From contig CM074855.1 of assembly GCA_037501455.1 (NCBI GenBank), positions 37,109,001-37,173,000 on the forward strand: a stretch of DNA of 64,000 bases. Direction: 5' to 3'. The position numbers and the translations under genes were made by a program. Below, one piece after another: positions 22,647 to 34,467 of the stretch (the first letter of the stretch is position 1; every line of letters begins with the position of its first letter). Below the pieces are notes generated by a model that worked only from the letters and a program-made list of their open reading frames with translations, was not told the origin of the DNA and did not search any database. The DNA is from Lantana camara (taxonomy: Eukaryota > Streptophyta > Magnoliopsida > Lamiales > Verbenaceae).

Positions 22647-25206
22647 TGTAGCACCCGGAACACTAGGTAGCCACATCCCCCACACTATAGTTCAATCCAC
22701 ATATGGAACGAGCACCCATACCTGAATCAAGCCTATAGCGAACGGGAGACATTAAAAAACAATGGCCACTAGCTAGGCGGGACTAACCCTCAATTATATA
22801 CCAACATGCATACATTAAGCGGAAGCGTAGCAACATACATTCACTTCATTATCCATTTTCGGTTCCATACCCAACATTTGCATAATTATATCCCCAAACT
22901 TCCAAGTGTAAGTCATAATATTGATAGATACCAAAATAAGTCATAAGAGTAGAATCTATCAATAATGTACATGGAATATGAGAATAACAAACTAGACCCA
23001 AAAGTAACAAAACTCAACTCAATCCCGCCTAGCACTCAACCTGCAAGACCTGAAAATGTGAGGTGTCAGTCTATGAAAGACTGAGTGAGGGGTTTAATAA
23101 TTATAAGCGCAATTACAATGCAAGCTATAATCTCGGGTAAGATTTTATAAAAGGAAACAATATAAGTTCATGAATAAGATAGAACTCACCCGAGATTACA
23201 ACTAATCAATTTACAATTCAATCAATTCAGTACAATTCAGTTAAATCAATCAGTGGCCCGGCGAGTGAGGGCAATTCTCCAACCTTTCTCCAACAGTGTA
23301 CAATAATTCAGTTTTAAATGATTTAGTGATAAAGCAATCAATTTCAATGCACAATTAGCAATTTCAATAACTCCTTCTTCCTCCGGGTGATGGGGGATTG
23401 CAAGGCCCCACCATCCAATTAGTGTGAGCATAGGGTTCCTGATTCCCTATGCCCGGAACTCATTCCTCCACTAATCTCCTAGTGGATTCAGGGGTCATCC
23501 CAACAATGTGAGGATAGTGCAAGAGTTACCCGTCAGCCCAAGCTTTCCCGGTTGGCTCAATACACTACCCTCGGGCCCACAGTGAACAATATACTCGCCA
23601 AAACAATCAATCAATCAATCAGTACAGTACGGTGGTTCGGTACAATAGCAGTAGTTCAATGTTTAAACAATGGAGGTTTGTGAAAACTATAACAATAAGT
23701 ATACATTTTATCCCAAAATTCACATAAGGTTGTAGGGTTCTATATATATCTAGAAGTAACCTCACCTTTACCGACCAAAAGAAGTAAGGAAACACTTTAC
23801 GGAGTGTGCTCCTCGTCTCTAGGAACGTGATTTGTGTAACAAGGACAGGTGTACGTGAGACTCGACTCGTATGAACCATTTACGATGAACGGCATATTCA
23901 TACAATGTCAATCATGCAATTACAATCGATAAATATTATAAATATAATCAATTTATCAAGTAATGTAGCAAGGATCAACTAATCAATGTATAAATCAAGG
24001 CACAAACCTCCCCTATGGAGCTCAGGTATGAAATCCCATAACACATATGATAACACATAATATAACACATTATATGACATATCAATGAGGTGTACATGCC
24101 GGAAATGAGCCAAGAAAAGCATGTAAGCCAAGTTATAAAATCGGATTTTCATGCAGAAAAAGCAAAGGTCGCGGGCGCGAACTATTTTTTCTCGAATTTT
24201 TCTCCAATTTTTCAAAAGTCGAAACATGGGTAGCGGGCGCGACCATTTTTGCTCTATTATCGGTCGCTACCGCGACCTGCTACGCAGCAGCAACAAAACA
24301 GGGAAAAAAACAGAGGAATCCGAACCAAAACCCCAAAAACCAATAACAAATGCAATCCCAATCCATAACAATTAATCCAACACATCCAATACACATTATA
24401 CTTCCATTATGCCTCAAATTAAACCATGAAACAAGTATTAAATCCTCAAGAATTGGTCCATAAAACCCCATATATATACATGCTTCCAACTTCCATATAA
24501 CTCAATGTTTTCACGCAAGCTTTCAATCCTTTTGATCATAACCATGCTTCTAATCATAAACACACAAGAATTCATCCCCTAAGCCTGAAACTCTACTCAT
24601 ATACAATTCAAGAGACTAATACAATTTCCATATTATACCTTGAAATGGAATAGAGATGAGATGAAATGGTAATATGATGATGATGATGATCCTAGCTTCA
24701 CAATTCCTCCAAAATCTAGCTTGAAATATGAGATGAAATTTTCTTCTCTTCCTTGGCGTAAGGATCGACATTTAGTGTGTGTGAGTGTGTGTCTCTTCTA
24801 TGAAAATGGAATGAATTGGAAGAAATGAGATGATATACACCAATGTCTTGCAAGAATATGTGTGATTCATCACATTTTGCATATAAGTCCTCAAATTATT
24901 TGAATTCATTCAATCAAGTATCATTCCATGGAATATGATCAACTAGCTCCAATTCATTTAATGCAATTAAGTCCATAAATTTATGAAGTGATCAAATAAG
25001 GTCACATAATAACAATTAGGCACGTTATCACTTAATTGACGTCAATTCCACGGTAATGATAGTTCCTATAAATGCATGGAGATATAATGCAAATAATATG
25101 ATGAAAGTTATAAATAAATGAATTAAATAATTAAATTAAACCTCCCAACTCCCGAAGACCCGCTCGTGTAGTGCTTACCTGAACTTTCGGAAATTGGGGC
25201 GTTACA
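22647..25206 (-). repeat. LTR C, F1 5' LTR
   Basis: A 2,560-bp LTR (TGTAGCACCCGG to GGGGCGTTACA), adjacent to the F1 primer site. Sense features: donor-like CAAG|GTATAA (24639/24638), GC-rich inverted repeats (24166-24280, such as GGTCGCTACCGCGACC), hairpin CAGTCT-ATGAA-AGACTG (23067-23083), and acceptor-like TTGCAG|GT (23041-23043). The element's TATA-like motif is changed relative to LTR B. Confidence 0.9.
23041..24638 (-). other. putative leader intron within LTR C
   Basis: Same donor, branch-point hairpin and acceptor as in LTR B, giving about 1.6 kb. As LTR C is the same family as B, this is not independent evidence, but it shows the sites survive in both copies. Confidence 0.4.
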
Positions 25207-25227
25207 ATATACCTTTCATGCATGCAA

Positions 25228-25278
<51 letters not shown>

Positions 25279-25748
25279 GACACACACACACACACGTAGC
25301 CAGGCATGCAAACATAATACATCAAAACTGAAAGGGAATGCATGGAATGGTAATATGATGATGATGATGATCCTAGCTTCACAATTCCTCCAAAATCTAG
25401 CTTGAAATATGAGATGAAATTTTCTTCTCTTCCATGGTGTAAGGATTGGTATTTAGTGTGTGTGAGTGTGTGGCTCTTGTATGAAAATGGAATGAAACGG
25501 AATGAATTGGAAGAAATCAAATGATACACACCTAACTCTTGCAAGAATATGTGTGATTCATCACATTTTGCTTGTAAGTCCTCAAATTATTTGAATTCAT
25601 TCAATGAAGTATCATTCCATGGACTATGATCAAGTAGCTCCAATTCATTTAATGCAATTAAGTCCATAAATTTATGAAGTGATCCAATAAGGTCACATAA
25701 TAACAATTAGGCACGTTATTACTTAATTCACGTAAATTCCACGTTAAT
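25207..25748 (-). repeat. second F1 LTR fragment with TA/CA microsatellite
   Basis: It opens with ATATACCTTT, carries a (TA)n tract (25233-25275) and a short (CA)n run, then matches the F1 LTR segment also found at 5210-5644. It ends at the same CACGTTAAT point, again joined to an F2 LTR. It marks the second copy of the tandem duplication. Confidence 0.8.
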
Positions 25749-27673
25749 TGTAGCACCCCGGAGCGCAAGACACTACACCTCCCACACTCTAACCCGACAC
25801 GTGTAACGAAATGGAAACTCCACACACGCACCAAGCCACAACGAACGGGTGACAAACAAAAACTCACACACTAGCTAGGCGGTCTAGACCCTAATACAAA
25901 GTGCGCAGAATAAATCAAAAACCATATGCGGAAGCACCAGGATTCAAATACAATCATACAAGCTCGAATTTATACAAATTGTACAGGAGTGCCCGACCAA
26001 GGCTACATAAATCATACAAGGGTCAAAGCACAAATTCCAAATCATAACTTATACGAATTTCGTACATAATTTAAACATAATACCAAACTGGAAAAGTAAA
26101 GATGCAAAGACTCGAACAAACTAAACAAAAGACTTCCGCCTAGCACGCACCGACCTGCACCTGCAAACTCAACCAAACAATAGGGGAAAAAGAAGACAAC
26201 GAGGAGGGGTCAGTCCTAAAGACTGGTGAGGGGGTTAACACACTCACTCATACGTATACAAAGAGCAAAGCATATTTAAAATGGGAAGATTCATGAAGCG
26301 GGGCGTGGTTTTTGCAATCCAAAACATTTAAAACGTGTATAATAATTATAAGGGAGAAGAGTTAGGGCCGAAGGCCAAAATCAACCAAATTTTTGTATTT
26401 ATGAATCCACTCCTGTTTTACAAACTGAGTTCAGAATCACACACATGACTCGGCGAGCACGAGCCTCAAAGCACCCTAACTCCATTCATAAATCAAACCT
26501 TAAATCAAAATAAAACATAATTCAGAATCAGACAAACATACCTCTCCTCCAGGTGATGGCAGGGTGGCCACCCTGACCATCGGACAAATAGTATGGGTCG
26601 TGAGTTTCATGATGCTCACGCCCGAGGACTCCTTCCCCCCCCCCCCCCCCACCAAGCCTTCTAGTGGGTTCAGGGGTGATCCTTCAGTTGAAGACCGTAC
26701 TAGGGACTACCCGACGGCCCACACCGTCCCGGGTCTCCTTCACACAAATCTTCGGGGCCCAATCAAATTGTTCAAATTGTTCGAAAGTTCTTAATTTTCA
26801 AAATCCAACATAATTTTCAAAACAACTCGCGGTTTCAAACACACACACCAACTCTTTTCAAAGAAAACAAACGAAAATATTTCTTACACATATATAAAAG
26901 CTTTTTCAAATATCTCATAAGAAAAAGGGCCAAAATCCCACAAAATACATATCAAACACATATCCAAATGCGTATACATATACATAGGTCACATGCGGGC
27001 TTAAATCACATCAAGGGTTGTAGGTCGTAATAACTAAAAGAAAGAAACCTCACCTTATCGAACCAACAAAGAAAACGATCCGAAACACACCTAAGAGACC
27101 ACCTCCTTTCCCTCGAAACAAAGCTCTGAACAAAACAAAGGGCGAAAGACGGACTTAGACTCACAAATGAACCATATAGACGCTCGGCATATGCAAACGG
27201 ATACAAAAGATATATAAGAGATGCAATGCATTAACATATAACACATGCAAATTTATGTCAAATCATACATCTCTAAAAGTATGCTAAATAAATTCATAAA
27301 GTTCATGCAACGAACATAACACGTCATAAAACATACTAGGCATGCACGCATACGATAAAAGGATTAAACAAATATCAAATGAGGCAAGGAAACGGCACCT
27401 TGATGCATGCTAACACATAAAAGGGGCATATAACGCACATTAGGTTATATATCACACGTAAAAGCACCAAACTTACCAAAATAAATTCACAAAATTCATA
27501 TAACATGAATAACATATCATTCAACATGTTAGAAAGATAGTTCGTATCATTTAAGGGTAAAGAAAAATCATTCAAAGATCATAAACGAAGCATGAAGTCA
27601 TATACGCACGTTAAGGTAGCATATTGCATGTATGAAGCCATAACTAAAAAACGAGCACGAAAAACACGCCATA
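25749..27673 (-). repeat. F2 LTR, duplicated copy, truncated
   Basis: It is nearly identical to the F2 left LTR from 5645 onward and clearly closer to it than to the F2 right LTR (14962). This includes its exact junction with the F1 fragment, so it arose by duplication of the locus and not by a new insertion. It stops at GCCATA (27673), where an integrase fragment of the opposite strand begins. The U5 hairpin is intact (26211-26225). Confidence 0.85.
26635..26650. repeat. poly(C) tract, 16 Cs
   Basis: A run of 16 cytosines lies in the duplicated F2 LTR. The corresponding place in the left F2 LTR (about 6527) has CTTCACC only, so this is a homopolymer expansion in one copy, or an assembly artefact. 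Confidence 0.85.
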
Positions 27674-28400
27674 TGTCGGAACCACAAGTGGCAAATATCA
27701 CCATTAAGACGGAATTGGGTCAAAGGGTCAAGGAAGTACAGACGATTGATGAATGGGTTCAGAGACAGGCAGAATAGGTCAAGGAGACCTCAGACTCAAA
27801 GTTTAGCTTTGATGATACAAACATTTTCAAATACAAGAATAGGGTCTACATTCCCACAACATTAAGAAGAGAAATACTTGAAGAAGCTCATAAGTCTGCT
27901 TATACGATTCATCCTGGAGGAAACAAGATGCACAAGGATCTCAAGGCTCATTACTGGTGGAATGGAATGAAATGAGATATGGCAGGTTTTGAGGTGTCTT
28001 ACATGCTAGAAGTGATATCTGAGCATCAAAAACCAGGTGGAAAGTTGCAACCGTTACCAATACCAACTTGGAAATGGGAACAAGTGACTATGGATTTCCT
28101 AACGGGACTTCCTAGAGTTAGAGGTGGTTATGATAGTATCTGGGTTATAATTGACAGATTGACCAAATCAACTCACTTTCTCCAAGTAAAATCAACTGAT
28201 AAGGTGGAAAAATTGGCAGAACTGTATCATCAGGAGATTGTCAGGCTGTACGAAATTCCAGTAAGTATCATTTCGGATAGGGATCCTAAATTCACTTCAA
28301 AGTTATGGCAGGACTTGCAGAAATGTTTGGGAACTAAGTTAAAGTTCAGTACCATAGCTCACCCACAAACTGACGGTCAATCAGAAAGGTTAATCAAATA
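27674..28400 (+). pseudogene. integrase fragment (plus strand)
   Basis: This encodes part of a Ty3/gypsy integrase. It begins in the RNaseH-integrase linker and runs through the N-terminal HH-CC zinc region and the catalytic core, with TMDF, SDRDPKF and DGQSER for the D, D and E residues. Stops occur at about 27775 and 27974, and the CC pair of the zinc region is gone. It ends abruptly two codons after the catalytic Glu region, at ATCAAATA, where LTR G begins. It is the only plus-strand pol fragment between 2.5 and 32 kb and belongs to no flanking element I can pair it with. Confidence 0.88.
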
Positions 28401-30450
28401 TGTAGCACCCGCAATGATAGGCACCACATCTGTCGCACCAAAAGTCTAGTCCACGTATGAAATGGGTAGTCCATACATAAACCGGACTCATGGCGAATGG
28501 GTGACAAAGCAAAACAATCCTTGCTAGTCCGAAACTAACCTTGTACCAATCAATTAGAGTTTATACCAATGCTTTGTTGAAGCAATCTCAGTAATTATAT
28601 CACGAATCAATTCAATAACATCAACCAATTCAGCATGCAATCCTAACAAAGGGTTTATCTAAACAAGCAACCTGTCCCGAATCAATATTAATCAACAATT
28701 AGCAATCAACTTTCAAGCTTGATTATTAATTCAATACAATAAATAATACAATAAAATATAACAATATGAAATGTGACTCAAGTGTACAAGAGTAACTCGA
28801 TCAAGGACACAAAGACTCGATTCCGCCTAGCAAAACCTGTAGGAAAATTGGAGAAGTGGAAAGAGGGGTCAGTCTCTAGAAAACTGAGTGAGCAGGGGTT
28901 ATACATATATACAAAAACATGCACATGCAGGTCATAAATCCCGAGCAAGGTTTTAATGAAGTTAGTTTATTGAAAGGGGCATAAAATAGTTATCAATGCT
29001 CGGACATTACAACTATATCAATTTATAAACAATTTCAATTCAGGGGGGTGATCAATGGCTCGGCGAGTGAGAGTGCACCCCGCCTTCCCGTCTCCTAGGT
29101 CGCGCGAAGGTATTCCCAATGGGTACTACGTCCAAGGGTACTTTCCGACGGCCCGATGCCGCTCTGGTCGCCAATCCCACGTTTTCCCGAGCCCACAATA
29201 CAATACAGTGCAGTGCAATTCTTGCCAGAACAGTAGGGAGTCATTAAATCATTTTAGTACATTGGAAACGGTCCATTTGCTTGGAAACATTTACTCGATG
29301 TTCCTTTGAAAACAATATAGATATAAAATAAGGTTTTTGGCCAAAATATTCACATACGGGTTGTACGGTTTGTATACATAACTAGAACGGAAAAACACCC
29401 TCACCTGGAATACGGGTGCCTATTCGATCCGGAAGTCTCCGCCCTGGAAACGAACTGTACAAGAAGGGAAACAATGTGTACTCGTGAGATACGACTCAAT
29501 ATGAAACCACATAGATGCAAGGAAATGCTCATGAAGTGGTGTGACATGTCATGAAATGATACGATAGATAATAAATCATAAAATGCCATAGAGTGTTGTG
29601 ATTGTGTTCATGTGCACAATTAATGCCCCTTAGACACATAAATGATTCAATCATTCAATTCATGACATAATACAATATATATCAACACCTTCATAACTAA
29701 ACTAGCAAGCAAGTGACACCTAAACATGTATGGCATTCAATTAACAAATAAGAGATGTAATCAATCTCAAAGAGGTCATGCATACATGCCATTATTCAAA
29801 CGAATTCATTTCATATATGGTACGAAGTTAACAATCAAATTTAAGCAATTAAAGACCATAGAGGGTCAAAGAATAACATTATTATCAATAAACCAAGCAC
29901 AAAATTCATATAAATCACATACGGGAGTCAAGGGAGTGAGAGGAATGCAAGAAGAGGGATTTGGGCAAGTCTTGGCAAAAGTTGACCATTATCGAAAACG
30001 TGCAAGCTGTAGAAAATGGAAATGTCTGGAGTTCTAGAAGTTGGAATTAGGTTTTGTTTATTGGGTTTGAAACTTGACAAATGGCTCGAATTATGGTTCA
30101 AAGCGAGGAAAAAATGTCGTAGGCGCGAAGTTGGACGAATTCAGATTTTCGGTAAAGTGGCGACACCAAATTGAAATGGTTATAAGTCACAAACGAAAAT
30201 AGATATTGACAAGAAATAAAAAGGAGAGTGTTCTAGACTTCAAAAGGTACCTATAGTTCAAATTTCAAGGCAAACGGAGCACTATAGGTCAGTCCTAGCC
30301 AGGAAACAAAAATGTCTTGTCCGGGTGCATAAATCCCCTGCAAGGTAATCCCGGCCGGGAAAGAAAGTGTCAAGGTCGGGATTGGGGTTCAGGAACTCCC
30401 CTGTTCTCATTCCCGGCCGGGAATGAATCAATCAGGATTGAGTCTTGGGC
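28401..30450 (-). repeat. LTR G (minus strand), truncated
   Basis: It begins TGTAGCACCCGC after AAATA. Sense U5 parts are the hairpin at 28870-28886 (one mismatch, CTGAC kept), a pyrimidine tract and TTTTCCTACAG|GTTTTG (28837-28839), then GCTAGGCGG. At its right (sense-upstream) side are two GC palindromes: a perfect 12-mer TCCCGGCCGGGA (30349-30360) and a perfect 20-mer centred at 30416/30417. The right boundary is approximate, as it merges into oppositely oriented LTR H. A matching target duplication was not found. Confidence 0.65.
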
Positions 30451-32307
30451 CGCGTTCGTATGAATGGTTTGGCTTGATCTAAATGCTCAAACTTGTGTAT
30501 TATGTGATATAAATGAGGTATATTATGTGTATAAGTGTTGGAACTTGTTTCATTTCACTTTGGGCTTGTTCTTTGGTTGGTTTTTTGTGTTTCCCTAGCC
30601 CTTCCCTTGTTTTTTGCCTATTCTCGTGCCCAGGGGTGTCCCAAACGGCCGTTTGGGGTCCCCATTGATTCTGGAAACGGCCGTTTCGGAAGCTACTGAC
30701 CTTTTCTTCTGCGTGGTTGGAACGGCCGTTCCGGTTCCCAATTCAAACTGGGAACGTCCATTCTGAGGTGTTTGGCCTGGACCCGAGGGGTTCTAAACAG
30801 CCGTTTGGAGATCCTTTCGAAATTCAAAATGGTCGTTTCACTACCTTCTGTCCCGTTTTTTGTTTTTATTCGTTTTACGTGTTTTCTTCGTGCTTTCACT
30901 ATTATCCCCTTTTCCTGACTCTTCTAAGCGATTTAAGTGATTTGCATGTCCTATTTTGAAGTATGCATGAGTATTTACTTGGGCTCTAATTTCTGAATTT
31001 CGCTTCACATTCATTTATACCAACGTGAACATTACCATAGCATATTATCATTTAAATCTTCTATCATAACATCTCATAAGCATGCCGTTCGTCGATTATT
31101 TGGTTCATAAGTCTTGAGTCTCACGTACATTTATATTTCTTGCACAGAGTTCGAGCTCGTTGTTGAGGAACAAGGTCCTTAGGCTTCTCTTCTCCTTTCT
31201 TTTGTCAAGGTGAGGTTTATTCTAGCTATCTAGAACCAGTAATATCTTGTGTGATAATTTTAGCCAAAATGTACTACTTATACTTGTATTTTTGAAAATG
31301 ATTCATGGTTTCAAATATTTTCAAACACTTTCATGAAAAGAATATTTTGGCGAGATTATACACATGTTATTTGGGCCCGGGGAAATATGTGAATGGAGAC
31401 CGGCATGGCATCGGGCCGTCGGACAAGTCATTGCATATAGTACCCTTTGAGAATATCCTCGCGCGACCAGGAGACCCTGGAGGCGGGATATTCTTGAGCC
31501 CGTGGTTAACCTATCGAAGGAGCGGGTAGGAATCACGATCCCCCGTCTCAATATTGTATCATGAGGTGGTTTGGGCCTTGCAAACCCTTCCACCGCCCCG
31601 GCGGGAGAAAGATGGAAATTATGATTTTCTTATGATTATGTTATGGAATTATGATTATGTTATGTAGGAATGCTTTAACTATGTTTTATGCACACACTTT
31701 GGGAGTAAGGTTTGAGAATTGCCCTCTCGTCGGGCCACTTAATGATTATGAATTTTCAAGTAATAAATTGATATCCGTAATTCCGAGTGATGCCTTTTTA
31801 TAAACTTCTCACTTGAGTTATTCCAAAACATTACTCGGAGTTATAAATTGTATGCGCATGAGATATATTTATTACGCCCCTCACTCAGTCTTTCGACTGA
31901 CCCCCACGTTGTTTTAGTCTTTTGCATGTTTGCTAGGTGGGGAATAAAGTCTTCTAGGACTCTTTATTTCGGTTCTAGCATACTTCATGTTCAGTTTTCA
32001 TACTCCTGATTATGTATTAAACTATTTTGGAGAATTATTGTATATATTTGGTAGTTGTGTAGGCTTCGGGTTGGATTACTTGTATTATATGTTTTGTTGA
32101 AGGTTATTTTGTAAATTAAATGACTTATGCTTCCATTTGAATTTACTGCATCGTTATATTTGGTTTTAAGTGTTAGCCCAGCTTAGCTAGGTTATTTTAT
32201 CTTATCATCCGTTCGCCATGTGTTTGGTTCATGTATGAACTTCTATTTCATGCGTGGATCGGACTAATGGTGCGGGGGATGTGGTGCCTATCGATGCGGG
32301 TGCCACA
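30451..32307 (+). repeat. LTR H (plus strand), 5' LTR, left-truncated
   Basis: It ends GGGTGCCACA (usual CTACA), eight bases before a primer site. It holds three perfect palindromes built on ACGGCCGT (30640-30657, 30674-30687, 30719-30732), the hairpin CAGTC-TTTC-GACTG (31886-31899), and GCTAGGTGG. The acceptor-like site reads TTTTGCAT, with the AG lost. A long stem-loop at 31931-31980 contains AATAAA. The left edge is uncertain. Confidence 0.7.
31931..31980 (+). other. stem-loop containing AATAAA in LTR H
   Basis: TGCTAG (31931-31936) pairs with CTAGCA (31975-31980), and inside it AATAAAG (43-49) pairs with CTTTATT (62-68). The canonical poly(A) signal AATAAA (31943-31948) is therefore in a stem. 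Retroviral poly(A) hairpins are built this way; the role here is inferred. Confidence 0.5.
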
Positions 32308-32315
32308 TCCTAAGG

Positions 32316-32328
32316 TGGTATCAAAGCC
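32316..32328 (+). other. primer binding site, tRNA-iMet type
   Basis: TGGTATCAAAGCC, one change from the iMet complement, lies eight bases after the end of LTR H. It proves that H is the 5' LTR of the plus-strand gag-pol that follows. The leader to 32491 carries TCGTGTC and TAGGTCGTAC boxes shared with the other leaders. Confidence 0.88.
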
Positions 32329-32491
32329 TAGGTTTGTAAAGCCGGACTCTTGAGTCGTGTCTTGTCACTTTAGGTCGTACCGGTTCGGAACTAATTGTCA
32401 ATTTGGAAGTTTTACATTGTTATTTGATTACTTCTTGAATATTACTTGGATTTTCTTGCATTTCATGGATTTTCTTACACTTTATGCGTAG

Positions 32492-34467
32492 ATGGCTCGT
32501 GGACGACCAGTACATCGATATAGAAGATCCCCATCACCTCCTCGAGACCATCAACCACAACAACCGCCTCATATGAATATGGAGGGCTTTATGGAGGCAC
32601 GTGGAACAGAAAAGGGCTCAAGCTCCCCCGCCTCAACCACCACTGGTTTAACCACCACCACCACCACCGGTTAGAGACTCTCATTGGATTTTTCTCAATT
32701 ACAATCCCCTGAGATTCGCAGGGACCACGGACGATGCCTTGGCGGAAGATTGGTTCTCCCATTTAGAGAGGATCTATACTATTCGCCCATTCACTACACT
32801 TGAATGGGCTCAATTTGCTATCTTTCAACTAGATGGGGAAGTCTTTGATTGGTGGGAGAGAACTCAAGAGAAGCTAGAGGTTGCTGGGGAAGAGGTTACA
32901 TGGGATGTTTTCAAAAGAAAGGAACAAGAATTCATAGATCTCAAGCAGGGAGGCCGAACGGTAGCACAATACTTGGGAAATATGCCCCACAAGTCACAAG
33001 AGATGAGAAGAGAAAGGCGAGAAAGTTCACTGTCGGGCTAAGGGAGGACCTGAGGCATGGATAAGCCGGGTACAATTTCGAGTCATTCGCCGATACGGTT
33101 CAACGTGCCCTTGTCCAAGAAGAGGAGTACAAGAAGAAAGATCCCATTCCTCGATCCTATCAATCGGGATAAGGTCGGGGTACGGTTCGAAGAGGTCTGC
33201 TTATCCGATAGCACCACCCACTAAGGTTCCATTTGCTAAGGGTCCGTGGAAGAAACCCCGAATGGCGGGGCCGGCAGTACCACCACCTCACGCACCTTTA
33301 CCGCCACATCAATCCAAGTTGTGCACTCATTGTGGAGGCCCTACACACACTTGGGAAACTTGTCGCCGCCGACTTGGGGCTTGTTTGATATGTGGGGCGA
33401 TGGATCATCAGACGGCCGGGTGTGCTAAATTCAAGGGTCCATGCTCAAGCTTATGCCATTGAGGGCGAGGAGTAGGATGCCAAGACTGATCCCGCTGCCG
33501 TGATGGAAGGTACAATATACATTCATGACATGAGCATTCATGCATTATTTGATCTTGGAGCCAAGTATTCTTTTCTTTCTCGTGGCATAGCTGCTTCTAT
33601 GTGTTTACCTGCTGTGTGTACTTCTACTTGCTATGTGATCAGTTCCCCGTTGGGGGAAGCCTTGTTTCTGATCGAGTGTTTAAGGGAGTACCGGTGAGCA
33701 TTGAGGGTCGTGACTTTCCAACGGACTTCATTGGGATGCCTATGAGTCAGTAAGGTGCAATTCTGGGTATGGATTGGCTCTATAAATTCTCTGCAGTGCT
33801 TGATTGTTGAACTAAGAGAGTCCAGTTGGGTTCAGAGGTTGTCTTGGGTTCTGGTTCGAAGACTCTATCCTTGTTATCTTTCACCGAGGCTTACAAGATG
33901 GTTCGTGTTGGTGCTTCGGGTTTTATAGCCTATCTTCTTAACAAGCCAAAAGATCAAGCTAAACTTGAGGAGACAGAAGTGGTGAAGGATTTTCTCGAGG
34001 TTTTCCCGGAGAGCTTAGATTCTTTACCTCCGGAATGAGAAGTTGAGTTTGTGATCGATTTGTATCCGGACGCTGAGCCATTTTCTAAAACTCCTTATAG
34101 GATGGCTCTTGCTGAGTTGAAAGAATTGAAGAAACAAGTCGAAGAGCTTATGTCTAGTGGGTACATTTGTCCGAGTTCATCTCCTTGGGGAGCACCAATT
34201 CTATTTGTTAAGAAGAAAGATGGAACCTTGAGGATGTGTATCGATTACAGAGAATTGAATCGGATGATGGTCAGGAACAAATATCCCCTCCCACATATCG
34301 AGGAGTTATTCGATATACTACAGGGCTCAAAAGTCTATTCTAAGCTTGACCTACGGCAGGGATATTATCAGTTGCGAATCCGAGAAGAAGATATCCCAAA
34401 GACAGGGTTTAACACTCGGTACGGGAATTATGAGTTCGTAGTGATGCCTTTCGGTCTAACAAATGCC
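32492..34467 (+). pseudogene. gag-pol remnant of element H, broken in RT
   Basis: Gag starts at 32492 (MARGRPVHRYRRSPSP..) and shifts frame near 32670. The core at 32739-33041 (WFSHLERIY, VFDWWERTQEK, VTWDVF) has an internal deletion. Two zinc knuckles follow at 33301-33425 (CTHC..H..C, CLICG..H..C). A protease remnant at 33500-33697 has LFDLGAKYSF where active enzymes have D-[ST]-G. The RT runs from about 33880, with a TGA at 34036-34038, then [37 protein letters not shown] and VMPFGLTNA. It stops there because another element is inserted; the FIDD block, RNase H and integrase are not found downstream. Confidence 0.9.

Noticed and set aside
25131..25544. 137-codon minus-strand ORF with a YIYIYI run
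   Set aside because: The run is the translation of the TA microsatellite; the frame crosses the LTR C end and an unrelated LTR fragment.
28396..28400. AAATA as target duplication of LTR G
   Set aside because: No second AAATA next to an LTR end with continuation of the integrase frame was found, so the duplication is not supported.
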